The position numbers and the translations under genes are program-made. Positions 46,742-55,452 of a stretch of 64,000 bases of DNA are shown here, in pieces. Origin of the DNA: Streptomyces tardus (GTDB taxonomy: Bacteria > Actinomycetota > Actinomycetes > Streptomycetales > Streptomycetaceae). Position 1 is the stretch's first letter. Each line of letters begins with the position of its first letter. The notes beneath the pieces are model-generated. The model was not told where the DNA came from. It saw only the letters and a list, made by a program, of their open reading frames with translations, and ran no database searches. The DNA is taken from the NCBI RefSeq assembly GCF_018101125.2, contig NZ_JAELVF020000001.1, forward strand, positions 1,743,081 to 1,807,080, written 5' to 3'.

Positions 46742-48901
46742 CTACCCACGGCCCACCGAACATGCGCCGCCCCTGCACCGGGACACCGAGGCGAGTCGAA
46801 ACTCACCCCTGTGGACGGGCGCACCGGGCCAAATGCCGAGCGCCGCAACGGAGTTCACCACCCTCCGGAACGCCGTACGGCACCAGCGGGCGCGGGGCGC
46901 GGCAGGAGCCCCGCACCCGCGCCCGCTGGTGCCGTACGGCGTTCCGGAGGGTGGTGAACTCCGTTGCGGCGCTCGGCATTTGGCCCGGTGCGCCGCACCG
47001 GACAGTCGCAGCTCCGGCCCCTCGGCGGCCGGAGCGCTGCCCGACCGGGTGCCCAGCAGGAAACCCCAGTCCCCCGGCGGGTCGTCCGCGCTGCGGCGCT
47101 GTGGGCGGTCCGGCGAGTTGCCGAAACCGGAGAGCCGTCCGTCGAGCGCGTACGGGGTGGTGGCCAGGCCCGCCGCCCGCAGAGTGGCGTCGATGGTCCA
47201 GAAAGTGCGCGGGTCCGCCACGACCGGGCCCGCGTGCACCGCCAGTCGTCCGCCCTCGGCGAGTGAGCGGCCCAGCAGCCCGTAGAACTCCAACGAGTAC
47301 AGCTTCGTGCTCGTGGTCAGCCGCGGGTCGGGCAGCGCGGAGACGATCACGTCGTACGGCCCGCCACCGCCGTCCCCGTTGCTGCCGTGATCCGTTCCGC
47401 CGTCGCTGCCCCTTCCGCTGCCGCTGCCGCTGCCGCCGTCGCTGCCGCTGTCGCCGTCGCTGCCGCTGTCGCCGTCGCTGTCCGGCAGGTGGTCGCGGAG
47501 CCAGCGGAAGGGGTCGGCACTGACTCGGCGCACCCGGGGATCGTCGTGCGCGCCCTCGTTGAGGGTGCTCAACTTCGGGTCCCGGCGGGCGAGTTCGAAG
47601 AGTGCCGGATCACGGTCGACCACGGTCACCCGGGAGACTTCCGGGTGACGCAGCACCTCGCGGAGCGCGAGTCCGTCGCCGCCACCCAGTACGAGCACGC
47701 GCTCCCGGCGGCCGGTCGCCATCGCGGGGTGCACCAGGCCCTGGTGGTGCCGTGCCTCGTCCGAGCTGCACACACGCAGCCTGCCGTCCAGGAAGAGTTC
47801 GAGGCTGCTGCCCGGGTCGGCGTGGGCGGCACGTTCGCCGGCCGCGGCACCTTCGGTGAGCACGATCTCCTGGTGGTCGCTCTGTACGGCGACCCGCACC
47901 GAGCTCCCGTACACCGCCCGCCGGGCCGCCTCCTCGAAGGCGGACGAGGCGCAGACCGCCCCGAGCAGCAGCGCCAGCACCAGCACGTTGGCGAGCAGCA
48001 GCCGGTTGCGGGTGCGGCGGTTCAGTTCGTGCCGGAAGAGCCACAGCACGACCACTCCCCCGGCGAACACGTTGACCACTCCGACCAGCAGCGCCCCGGT
48101 CAGCTGCCCGAACATCGGCAGCAGCAGGAAGGGGAAAGCCAGCCCGCCCACCAGCGCGCCCACGTAGTCGGCGGCGAAGAGGTCCGCGACCGCACCCCCT
48201 ATGTCCTGCTCCCGGATCCGCTGGATCAGCACCATCAGCAGCGGCATCTCCGCGCCGATCAGCACACCGATCAGCAGCGAGAAGACCACCAGCGCCGTGC
48301 GTGACTCGCCGAACCACGCGAAGCAGGCGTGCAGCGCCATCACCGACCCGCCGCCGACCAGTGCGAGCAGCGCCTCGATGAAACCGAAGCCGGCAGCCGC
48401 CCGGGCGCACAGCCGTTTCGCCAGCAGCGAGCCGATGCCCATGGCGAAGACCATCAGGGAGAGCACGACGGAGGCCTGGGTGATCGAGTCGCCCGCCAAG
48501 TACGAGGCGAGCGCGACGAGTTCGAGCTCGTACACCAGGCCGCAGGCGGCGCAGACGAACACCGAGGCGAGCACCAGCAGCCTGCCCACGCCCGGCCGTA
48601 CCGGCAGCCGGATGCCCGCCCCCGGCGACTCCGCTTGCTCTGCCGGCTCGGCTTGCTGCCCGTCGAGGCCCGGGCCACCGGCGGAGCCGGCCTCCGCGTC
48701 GGCGTCCGGGGCTGCGGCTGCTCCCGCATCCGGGCCGGAGTCACGAGGGCAGGACGGCAGGCCGGCGGAAGACGGCACGGGGGCCGGGGAGGGGACGATG
48801 CCCGCCCGGGAGCGGGGTGCGCCGCCGCGGGCGCCGGCCGGCTCGTACGACGGTGCGCCCGTCCTTCCTGCGGTCCCGGGCGGCGCGGGCTGGTCGATCA
48901 T
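46742..48901 (-). CDS. Membrane-bound spermidine-synthase-like protein, C-terminus altered
   Basis: 719 residues as read. After a disordered Pro/Ala-rich head (about 100 residues) come seven to eight membrane helices ([24 protein letters not shown] ... [16 protein letters not shown]), then a methyltransferase-fold aminopropyltransferase domain: [77 protein letters not shown] Ser/Asp/Gly repeat ([15 protein letters not shown]) is inserted near residue 490. Relatives lacking usual polyamine residues have unknown substrates. After LRLSG (base 46995) the gene enters a perfect inverted repeat, and the last 85 residues look like non-native sequence. Confidence 0.8.
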   Translation of the reverse strand: MIDQPAPPGTAGRTGAPSYEPAGARGGAPRSRAGIVPSPAPVPSSAGLPSCPRDSGPDAGAAAAPDADAEAGSAGGPGLDGQQAEPAEQAESPGAGIRLPVRPGVGRLLVLASVFVCAACGLVYELELVALASYLAGDSITQASVVLSLMVFAMGIGSLLAKRLCARAAAGFGFIEALLALVGGGSVMALHACFAWFGESRTALVVFSLLIGVLIGAEMPLLMVLIQRIREQDIGGAVADLFAADYVGALVGGLAFPFLLLPMFGQLTGALLVGVVNVFAGGVVVLWLFRHELNRRTRNRLLLANVLVLALLLGAVCASSAFEEAARRAVYGSSVRVAVQSDHQEIVLTEGAAAGERAAHADPGSSLELFLDGRLRVCSSDEARHHQGLVHPAMATGRRERVLVLGGGDGLALREVLRHPEVSRVTVVDRDPALFELARRDPKLSTLNEGAHDDPRVRRVSADPFRWLRDHLPDSDGDSGSDGDSGSDGGSGSGSGRGSDGGTDHGSNGDGGGGPYDVIVSALPDPRLTTSTKLYSLEFYGLLGRSLAEGGRLAVHAGPVVADPRTFWTIDATLRAAGLATTPYALDGRLSGFGNSPDRPQRRSADDPPGDWGFLLGTRSGSAPAAEGPELRLSGAAHRAKCRAPQRSSPPSGTPYGTSGRGCGAPAAPRARWCRTAFRRVVNSVAALGIWPGAPVHRGEFRLASVSRCRGGACSVGRG
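46818..46994. repeat. Perfect inverted repeat, 79-bp arms, 19-base loop
   Basis: Arm 46818-46896 is the exact reverse complement of 46916-46994, with loop 46897-46915. It lies at the 3' end of the spermidine-synthase-like gene and just upstream of the SRPBCC gene start. Confidence 0.95.
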
Positions 48902-49155
48902 GCCGTGAACGCTACGTGAACGCCCGGCTTCGTCATGTCACGTGCGGAGAAGGGCAGTTGGCGGCAGGTTTCGACCTCGACCGCACCCGCGACCGACTGC
49001 TTCCGGGCGACGCCGCACCCTCGTGTTCGAACAACCCGCGCACACCCGGCGTGACGACGCCGTCCGCCGGCCGCGGACACCGCCCGCGCCGCCGACCCCC
49101 GCGAACGGTCCCCCGGCCGGACGCCCCGCGAGGCAGGTCCCGTAGCCGGGGTACG

Positions 49156-49692
49156 TCACGCCATGGACGCTTCGCGTACCTCGCCCAACGTACGTACGGC
49201 GATCCGCGTACGCGTCGCCACCAGCCGGCCCTCCTGCGGGTACGAGTGCCAGGTGCGCCAGGACACCTGCCCCTCGGCTCGCTGCACCAGCAGCGCCGTG
49301 AACGCGTGCGGACTGCCGGGGAAGTTGCCGGCCAGTCCGTGCGGATGATCGGCGACCAGCGCGAGCAGCTCCTGGGCACGGCCGGCGAAGGAGCCGCTGC
49401 TGAGTGTCTCGACGCGGGCCGCGAACTCGTAGTCCCAGATGCCCACTCGCTTGGAGACGCCCACCGGAAGCGGCGCGCTGCTGCCCGGCATGCACGCGAC
49501 GGTCTCGGAGCAGACCTCGCCGTTCTCCTCGACCAGCACCTGGTGGGAGGCGCCGAGGAGGCGCAACTGCACCTGCGTGGCGTCGAGTTCGAGGTCCAGG
49601 GTGGCCAGGGACGGCAGCGGTTCGTGGCCGAGCGCCCAGGAGAGGTCGCTGGAGCGGGTGTCGGAGTAGGCGGTTTTCAGGGTCGTGAGCAT
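49156..49692 (-). CDS. DUF2617 family protein
   Basis: 178 residues from ATG 49692 (MLTTLKTAYSDTRSSDLSWAL); the frame seven codons longer is less likely. Core: LATLDLELDATQVQLRLLGASHQVLV, VGIWDYEFAARVETLSSGSF, LVADHPHGLAGNFPGSPHAFTALLV and WRTWHSYPQEGRLVATRTRI. Beta-rich soluble actinobacterial protein, function unknown. It lies downstream of no gene on its strand within 500 bp, and upstream of the spermidine-synthase-like gene by 254 bp, the same neighbourhood I remember in Streptomyces. Confidence 0.83.
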   Translation of the reverse strand: MLTTLKTAYSDTRSSDLSWALGHEPLPSLATLDLELDATQVQLRLLGASHQVLVEENGEVCSETVACMPGSSAPLPVGVSKRVGIWDYEFAARVETLSSGSFAGRAQELLALVADHPHGLAGNFPGSPHAFTALLVQRAEGQVSWRTWHSYPQEGRLVATRTRIAVRTLGEVREASMA

Positions 49693-50236
49693 GGGTCGGC
49701 TCCGCAAGCACATGTGAAGGATGAACGGTCGTCACCCCTCGGTCTCCACCTCGGGACGAGCAATCGCCGGGTCATGCCCACTGGGGTCCGGACAGGACTT
49801 CACCGAATCATGAATTGCGTCAAGTCCACAGCGTTTTTACCCAACTTCGTAGGGTTTCCATACGCCAGAGGGCAGGGGTGGTCAGGTGTTCAACGAGGCA
49901 ATCCATCACATCGAGTGACTGCCCGGGGAGCACCGGCCGTACGACTCGAACATCTCCGCGGAACCCGGCAACGGGCCTGATCCGGTCCGCCGACTCCGCG
50001 AACCGGGCCCGTGCGAGGTGCACACCGGCTCAACCGAAGTGCACGGCAGGGCCGTTGGCACGGCATCCGCCGTTTCGCCCGGACCGCGCCCCGTCGCCCC
50101 CTGCCGCAGCGCAACACCGCCCCGCACGCCGCGAGTACGTCCGCACCCGCCGCGAGAGGCGACCCGGCGCTCTCCGGCGCCGCATCAACTCGCCGCGGAA
50201 ACCAGCCGGTTCACCACACGCGACCGACCGGGAGGA
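49693..50236. other. Intergenic region, mixed composition
   Basis: About 540 bases. The part 49700-49880 is less GC-rich (CATGAATTGCGTCAAGTCCACAGCG, TTTTTACCCAACTTCGTAGGG) and contains the promoter for the DUF2617 gene. The part 49980-50236 is C-rich and carries no believable gene. Confidence 0.45.
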
Positions 50237-50482
50237 TCAGCAGCCACCGCCGCCGTCACCACCGCCGCCGCCACTGCTGCTGCTTCCGCCGCCGTCGCCA
50301 CCACCGCAGCCTCCGCCTCCGGACCCGCCGTCGTCGCCCCCGCCACCCCAGAACGAGGTGTGGGACGCGCCGGCGGCCCGCGCCTGCGCCGCCCCCTGCG
50401 CCCGCTGAAGCCGAACAATCAGCAGACCGGCCACTCCGCCGACCAGCACGATCACTCCCACGACCGCCAAAGTCACCAGCAT
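50237..50482 (-). CDS. Small single-span membrane protein with Gly/Ser-rich tail
   Basis: 81 residues from ATG 50482 with GGGGAG upstream. The N-terminus MLVTLAVVGVIVLVGGVAGL is a membrane helix; LIVRLQRAQGAAQARAAGASHTSFW is a short cytosolic helix; the remaining 36 residues are nearly all Gly, Ser and Asp (GGGGDDGGSGGGGCGGGDGG, then SSSSGG) with a cysteine in the middle and one as the last residue. Family unknown. The good ribosome-binding site and clear topology support a real gene; the low-complexity tail is GC-driven in part. Confidence 0.6.
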   Translation of the reverse strand: MLVTLAVVGVIVLVGGVAGLLIVRLQRAQGAAQARAAGASHTSFWGGGGDDGGSGGGGCGGGDGGGSSSSGGGGGDGGGGC

Positions 50483-50755
50483 CGCAACTCCCCCTGTTTC
50501 GAACGTCGTTCCGTACAGCCGCGGCTCGGGACCGTCCGGCTCCGCACTGTGCCCGCCGGCCTTCCGCTCCAACGGCCGCGCCCGCACGCTGAGTTCGACG
50601 CCACGACGTCCGGTGCGGTTCCCGCCCGGGTGCGGCGCCACGCCGGCCCGGGCCCCGCCGCCCCGTCGGAACGCCGCGTCAACCAGCGCGAACGGCCCGG
50701 CGCGCGCCCGCCGGGCCGGTTGGGGAAGGCCACCCGATCACCGAGGATGAGCCGT

Positions 50756-51943
50756 ATGGGACGACCACCGCTGAACCGACGGCTCGCCGAGTTCGGGACG
50801 ACGATCTTCGCCGAGATGTCCGCCCTGGCCACCTCCACCGGTGCGATCAACCTCGGGCAGGGCTTCCCGGACACCGACGGCCCCGAGGAGGTCCGCGAGG
50901 CGGCGGTACGGGCGCTGCGGGACGGACGCGGTAACCAGTACCCGCCGGGTCCGGGCGTGCCCGAGCTGCGACGGGCCGTCGCCGAGCACCAGCGGCGCTT
51001 CTACGGGCTGTCGTACGACCCCGACACCGAGGTCCTCGTCACCGCCGGGGCGACCGAGGCGCTCGCCGCCTCGCTGCTGGGGCTCGTCGAGCCCGGTGAC
51101 GAGGTCATCGCGCTGGAGCCCTACTACGACTCGTACGCCGCCGGGATCGCCATGGCCGGCGGCACCCGGGTGCCCGTCACACTGCGTCCGGACGGCGAGC
51201 GGTACCGCCTCGACCCGGACGAGCTGCGCGCCGCCGTCACCGACCGCACCCGCCTCATCCTGCTCAACACCCCGCACAACCCCACCGGCACCGTCCTGGA
51301 CCGCGACGAGCTGGCGATGATCGCCGAACTCGCCTGCGAACGCGACCTGTTGGTGGTCACCGACGAGGTCTACGAGCATCTCGTCTACGACGGCGAGCAC
51401 GTTCCGCTGGCGACCTTCGCCGACCGTTTCCCCGGTCTGCGAGAGCGGGTGCTGACCATCTCCTCGGCCGGAAAGACCTACAACTTCACCGGCTGGAAGG
51501 TCGGTTGGGTGACCGGCGCGCCCGAGCTGGTGAGCGCGGTGCGGACGGCGAAGCAGTATCTGACCTTCGTCTCCGCAGGACCGTTCCAGTACGCGGTCGC
51601 CGAGGCACTGGCCCTGCCCGACCGGTACTACACCGAGCTGGCCGACCGGCTGCGCGCCACCCGCGACCTGCTCAGCGAGGGCCTGCGGGAGGCCGGCCTC
51701 ACGGTGTACCGGCCGGCCGGCACCTACTTCGTCACCGCGGACATCCGCCCGCTGGGCGAGAGCGACGGATTCGCGTTCTGCCGCGAGCTGCCCGACCGCT
51801 GCGGCGTGGTCGCGATCCCCAACGCGGTCTTCTACGACCACCGGGAGGAGGGCGCGCACTTCGTACGCTTCGCCTTCTGCAAGCGCCCCGAGGTCATCCG
51901 GGAGGCCGGCGCCCGCCTCGCCCGCCTCGCCAACCGGCCCTGA
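50756..51943 (+). CDS. PLP-dependent class I/II aminotransferase
   Basis: 395 residues from ATG 50756 (GAGG nine bases upstream); ATG 50747 three codons earlier is possible. LATSTGAINLGQGFPDTDGPEEVREA is the substrate-arm start; LVTAGATEALAASLLGL, LLNTPHNPTGTVLDRDELA, VVTDEVYEHLVYDG and ISSAGKTYNFTGWKVGWVTG (PLP lysine near residue 240) identify the KAT/MtnE-like subgroup that acts on methionine, glutamine, aromatic amino acids or kynurenine. Relatives are often annotated as succinyldiaminopimelate (DapC) or kynurenine aminotransferases; which one applies is not decided by sequence. Confidence 0.9.
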   Translation: MGRPPLNRRLAEFGTTIFAEMSALATSTGAINLGQGFPDTDGPEEVREAAVRALRDGRGNQYPPGPGVPELRRAVAEHQRRFYGLSYDPDTEVLVTAGATEALAASLLGLVEPGDEVIALEPYYDSYAAGIAMAGGTRVPVTLRPDGERYRLDPDELRAAVTDRTRLILLNTPHNPTGTVLDRDELAMIAELACERDLLVVTDEVYEHLVYDGEHVPLATFADRFPGLRERVLTISSAGKTYNFTGWKVGWVTGAPELVSAVRTAKQYLTFVSAGPFQYAVAEALALPDRYYTELADRLRATRDLLSEGLREAGLTVYRPAGTYFVTADIRPLGESDGFAFCRELPDRCGVVAIPNAVFYDHREEGAHFVRFAFCKRPEVIREAGARLARLANRP

Positions 51944-52418
51944 CCCGCCCCCTGTCGGCGCGCTTCGGGCCTGCGGACCAGCCGGACGGTGAGCGGCGGC
52001 GCGGCGGTGAGCGGCGCGGCGCTCGTGCCGAATGCCCCGCGCGCTCGGAACAGTCGGCACGCCGGGAGAGATGTTGTCCAACACGGTCCTCCGTCGCCCC
52101 AACTCGTGGAGCGCAGAAGGGCATCGGCTCGGCGCACCCGGTCGGCCCGGCCTCGGCCGCTCGCCGACCGCGGCGGGCTACGTTGGGCCTGCCCGCCGGA
52201 ACCCGGACACGGGCCGGTGCGCGGACTCCGCCGGTACGCGCAGTACGGCTCGGACGTACGACCCGGACGTACGACCCGGACGTACGGCCCGGAGGTACGG
52301 TCGGGCCCGGCACCGGAAGCGCGGCGACCGGCCGCGAAGCACCGCCAGGAGAAGGGAAACAGCGTCACCGCACCGCGCTGCACCGCAGCGAGCGAGCGGG
52401 AGACGCCGGGACCAGCGT
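51944..52418. other. Intergenic region with a 13-bp tandem repeat
   Basis: About 475 bases after the aminotransferase gene without a credible gene. Frames in it are Arg-rich artefacts. It holds the four-unit repeat described separately and probably the promoter of the next gene (GGGAGACGCCGGGACC lies before ATG 52419). Confidence 0.45.
52250..52301. repeat. Four tandem copies of a 13-bp unit
   Basis: Units CCGGACGTACGAC, at 52250, 52263, 52276 and 52289, differ at one to three positions. Each contains the palindromic ACGT/GTAC core. The array lies 120-170 bp before the small zinc-finger-like gene and could be a multi-site operator or replication slippage. Confidence 0.85.
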
Positions 52419-52643
52419 ATGGAGTGGTACGACCCCGCCGACCAGCCCGAGGGCGTCCAGTGCGAGTGGTGCCAGGGCGGTGGAGCCGTGGCCCGTGCCA
52501 CGGCGTACGTCGCCGGCCCGCACCCGTTCGAGGGCCCGATGGAGACCGTCCACCACCCGGCGGAGTGCAAGCACTGCCGGGGCACGGGCATCTACGACTC
52601 GGCGCTCGACCCGACGCTGGAGCACGAGTTCCGACGACGCTGA
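52419..52643 (+). CDS. Small protein with two CXXCXG zinc-finger motifs
   Basis: 74 residues. CEWCQGGG (about residues 15-22) and CKHCRGTG (about 50-57) are DnaJ-type zinc-binding repeats, separated by a beta stretch (AVARATAYVAGPHPFEGPME) and HHPAEC. One zinc ion would be bound by the two pairs. Conserved small proteins of this kind exist in Streptomyces; no function is known. Convergent with the snapalysin gene across a strong hairpin. Confidence 0.72.
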   Translation: MEWYDPADQPEGVQCEWCQGGGAVARATAYVAGPHPFEGPMETVHHPAECKHCRGTGIYDSALDPTLEHEFRRR

Positions 52644-52717
52644 CAGCTCCGGGCTCCAGGCCCGGGCTCGACCTCGCGTCCGGGTTCCCGTCCGGCCCCA
52701 ACCTCCGCCCCGCATTG

Positions 52718-52759
52718 CACAGTTGGCTCCGAGTCCGTGGGGACTCGGAGCCAACTGTG
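52718..52759. terminator. Bidirectional terminator before the snapalysin gene end
   Basis: Perfect 19-bp arms (52718-52736, 52741-52759) with a GTGG loop lie between convergent genes. It is rather AT-rich for the region. Confidence 0.85.
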
Positions 52760-52810
52760 TTCAACAGCCGTGTGCGCCAAGGAGGTTCTGGCGCGCGGAC
52801 GTCCGCGCCG

Positions 52811-53398
52811 TCAGTCCTGGTGGACGCGGCCGACGGTGAGCGGGATGCGCTTGAAGTCCGCATCGCTCTTGAAGTACGAGGCGGTGCCGAAGTTGTCCTC
52901 GACGCTCGCCTTCTCCGACTCGTCCGGGTAGGCGTTGGTGCAGTCCGTCCCGGCGCTCGCGCCGGACATCAGACTGGTGCACGGGCCGGGCTTGATGTCC
53001 GGCAGGCCGAGGATGTGGCCCAGCTCGTGCGAGGCGATCCGCAGGGTGTCGTGGCCCTCCTCGACGGCCTGGCGCCCCATCCAGATGCGCCCGTTGCCGA
53101 GCGAGGTGGTCTGCGCGCGCGGCCAGCCGTCGTCGGCGACGATCGTGATGTTCGCCTGCTCGCCGGCCTCGGCGGGCTCCAGCTGTACGCCGGTGACGCT
53201 TTCGTTCCAGACGTCGGCGCCGCCGTCGACGGCCTCGGTGAACTCCTCGGCGCCGGAGGCGTCGTAGGTGACGACGGTGGCGGCCTTCTCGGGGGAGTCG
53301 GTGGGGGCGACGCCGGCGAAGGCCTGGCCTCCGGCGAGCGCAAGCAGGGTGGTCGCGCCGAGCACGGCAACCGCGCGCAGGGTGTTCTGAGTTGTCAC
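52811..53398 (-). CDS. snpA: Snapalysin-family secreted zinc metalloprotease
   Basis: Small neutral protease of Streptomyces (M7). 195 residues from GTG 53398 with GGAG upstream. The signal peptide covers residues 1-28 (LRAVAVLGATTLLALAGGQAFA). The mature enzyme has ASHELGHILGLPDIKPGPC near residues 125-143: HEXXHXXGXXD, with two His and an Asp binding zinc, then the Met-turn LMSGASAG. The cysteines in GPCTSLMSG and GTDCTNAY form the known disulfide. The mature part starts almost directly after the signal, as for secreted snapalysins without a long propeptide. Confidence 0.93.
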   Translation of the reverse strand: MTTQNTLRAVAVLGATTLLALAGGQAFAGVAPTDSPEKAATVVTYDASGAEEFTEAVDGGADVWNESVTGVQLEPAEAGEQANITIVADDGWPRAQTTSLGNGRIWMGRQAVEEGHDTLRIASHELGHILGLPDIKPGPCTSLMSGASAGTDCTNAYPDESEKASVEDNFGTASYFKSDADFKRIPLTVGRVHQD

Positions 53399-53833
53399 GG
53401 TGTCTCCACTCTCGTTCGTGTGGGGGTTGAAACCAGGTGGAAGGACATGGCCCGACCTCGCCGAACTGCCCGCTGCGAAAGGCGAGTCGGCTCTCGCAGC
53501 AGCGACGGAAACAGGGCCGGGCGACGGCCGCGAGGGACACTACTCCGCCCGCCCGTCCCCGTCGACACCCCCTCGTGACCTCACACCGACCCCTCACAAC
53601 CCCCGGCACGTCCGCGGGAGTCGGGCCCGCCCCGGCGTGCAAAGGGACCGGAACGCACGGGCAAAGGGACCGGAACGGCGACGGAAAGAGAACGGAGAAC
53701 CCGCCCGGCCCGCACCTTCGGCGTCCCTCCGCCGGGCCGGTCGGGACCAGTCGGCCCAGGCCCGGGAGCGGTTGCCCGCCCGGGCGCCGACGCGCACTCC
53801 TGCTGCCCCGGCGGGGCCGCGTAGCCTCGAAGC
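53399..53833. promoter_or_regulatory. Region upstream of the snapalysin gene with a 16-bp direct repeat
   Basis: About 435 bases between divergent genes. CAAAGGGACCGGAACG occurs at 53640-53655 and 53662-53677, 22 bp apart (two helical turns), a spacing that could suit a regulator. Snapalysin genes often have a divergent LysR activator; none is here. No other gene seen. Confidence 0.4.
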
Positions 53834-54094
53834 ATGTTGAAACTGATTCTGGTGCTCGTGGTCGTCGCCGCCCTCGTCCTCACGATGGTGACCAGCCGTA
53901 TGGCCCGGCAGCGCCGGGAGGAGTTCTCGCGCAGGTTCCCCACCTACGAGGACTTCGCGGCCACGGTGGACGGCTCGAAGATACGCGCGGTGCGGGACGG
54001 CGAGGGGATGGTGGCCGCCGTCAAGGTGGTGCGCGCCGACTTCCCGGAGGCCTCACTGCTGGACTCCAAGCGGTACGTGGACGAGCTGGACTGA
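53834..54094 (+). CDS. Small membrane-anchored hypothetical protein
   Basis: 86 residues. The N-terminal helix MLKLILVLVVVAALVLTMV anchors it; SRMARQRREEFSRRFPTYEDFAATVDG is a basic amphipathic region, and AVKVVRADFPEASLLDSKRYVDELD resembles a small alpha/beta end. A 'VVRADFPEASL..SKRYV(D)EL' pattern occurs in short Streptomyces proteins of unknown role. The start ATG lacks a strong ribosome-binding site (GAAGC only). Confidence 0.6.
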   Translation: MLKLILVLVVVAALVLTMVTSRMARQRREEFSRRFPTYEDFAATVDGSKIRAVRDGEGMVAAVKVVRADFPEASLLDSKRYVDELD

Positions 54095-54422
54095 CGGCTG
54101 CCCCGGACGCCCGGGCGCACGCCCGCCCCGAGGCACGAGGCCGGGGCGCACGCCCGCCCGCCCCGCACCGGCGCTCCCGCGTACGGGAGTTCGCGCACGG
54201 CGCCCGCGCACGAGCAGTCGCGCCTGCGGGAGGTGTACGAGGAAGCGCACACAAGATCCCTCCCGTCGACGGGGAGAACGGGCCCCGGACGTCGCGGTGC
54301 GCGAGCGGGTTGCTCCCCTGTCGGCAATGAACTGCCCGCGTATTCACCGCAGTTGACCCAAGCCTTGACCAAGACTCCCCAGGAGCCTCGTACGGCTCCG
54401 CGCACGTTCATAGGTTCAACTC
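54095..54422. other. Intergenic region upstream of the carbonic anhydrase gene
   Basis: About 330 bases. GGGCGCACGCCCGCCC-like words occur twice near 54110-54160. The right part (54325-54420) is less GC-rich (ACTGCCCGCGTATTCACCGCAGTTGACCC) with a possible -35 TTGACC at 54353. No gene seen. Confidence 0.4.
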
Positions 54423-55241
54423 ATGAACCGGAACGAACGTACGGACCACGGTCCTGGAGACTCCGCCGCCCCGACGGCGAACGGCACCACCGCCGTACCG
54501 CCGACCACCGCCACCACCGGAACCGTGACCGGGACCGGCAGGCGCGCGCTGCTGCGCGCGGTGGTCGGCGGTACGGCGGTGGTCGGCGCCGGCCTGGCGC
54601 TCGGCGGCGGCGCGGTGGCGGCCCCGGCCCGCGGCCGAGGGCTGCTGACCGAGCGGCCGGGCTCCCCGGCCGCGGCGCTGAAGGAGCTGGCCGAGGGCAA
54701 CCAGCGGTGGCGCCGGATGCGCCAGGAGCACCCGCACGAGTCGGAGGAGATACGTCAGGTCCTGGTCTCCGGCCAGAACCCGTTCGCGGTGGTGCTCGGC
54801 TGCATCGACTCGCGGGTGCCGCCCGAGCTGGTCTTCGACCAGGGCCTCGGCGACCTGATGACGGTGCGCTCCGCAGGCGAGGTGCTCGACAGCAGCGTGA
54901 TCGGCAGCGTCGCCTACGGCGTGCTGGAGCTCGACATCCCGCTGATACTCGTCCTCGGCCACCAGTCCTGCGGCGCGGTCGCCGCGGCGGTCGAGGCGGA
55001 GGAGAGCGGCGAGGAGCTGCCCGGCCACCTCCAGTACGTGGTGGAGCAGATCTTCCCCTCGATCGACCACTCACAGCACGGCGACGCCCGTGTCGACGCG
55101 ACCGTGACGGCCCACGCGCTCAACGTACGGCGGCAGTTGGCGGCCGAGCCGGATCTGGCGGAGCGCATCGCGGACGGCCGGCTGGCCGTGGTCGCCGCCC
55201 GCTACGAGCTGGCGGACCAGCGCGTCCACCGCATCTCCTGA
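54423..55241 (+). CDS. Beta-class carbonic anhydrase with Tat-like signal
   Basis: Reversible hydration of CO2. 272 residues. A disordered Thr/Pro-rich head leads to TGRRALLRAVVGGTAVVGAG, a twin-arginine signal (R40-R41), so the enzyme is probably exported. Zinc ligands are Cys127 and, after it, His180 and Cys183 (VLGCIDSRVPPEL and LGHQSCGAV); the Asp129-Arg131 dyad is intact. EGNQRWRRMRQEHPHESEE precedes the fold. Exported beta-carbonic anhydrases are unusual; most are cytosolic. Confidence 0.9.
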   Translation: MNRNERTDHGPGDSAAPTANGTTAVPPTTATTGTVTGTGRRALLRAVVGGTAVVGAGLALGGGAVAAPARGRGLLTERPGSPAAALKELAEGNQRWRRMRQEHPHESEEIRQVLVSGQNPFAVVLGCIDSRVPPELVFDQGLGDLMTVRSAGEVLDSSVIGSVAYGVLELDIPLILVLGHQSCGAVAAAVEAEESGEELPGHLQYVVEQIFPSIDHSQHGDARVDATVTAHALNVRRQLAAEPDLAERIADGRLAVVAARYELADQRVHRIS

Positions 55242-55388
55242 CCCCGGCCGGCCCTCACCGCAGCGAGCGCCGCCCTCCGAAACCACCACCGAGCCGCGCA
55301 ACGGCAGCCGCATCCCCGTCGCATCCCCGCCACACGGCCGACAGCAGCCGCACCAGCGTCGCGTCCGCGCTCCGGCCCGCCCGGGACA

Positions 55389-55435
55389 CGACGACGGCCG
55401 GCCCCGGGTTCCGCACCCGGGGCCGGCCGTCGTCG
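55389..55435. terminator. Terminator between carbonic anhydrase and YbjN genes
   Basis: Perfect 20-bp arms (55389-55408, 55416-55435) with a 7-base loop between convergent genes. Confidence 0.85.
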
Positions 55436-55452
55436 TCGAAGAACGTGCGGAC

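Noticed and set aside
42314..46994. Insertion sequence or transposon ends
   Set aside because: The inverted repeats are close together, share no sequence, enclose no transposase and have no target-site duplication.
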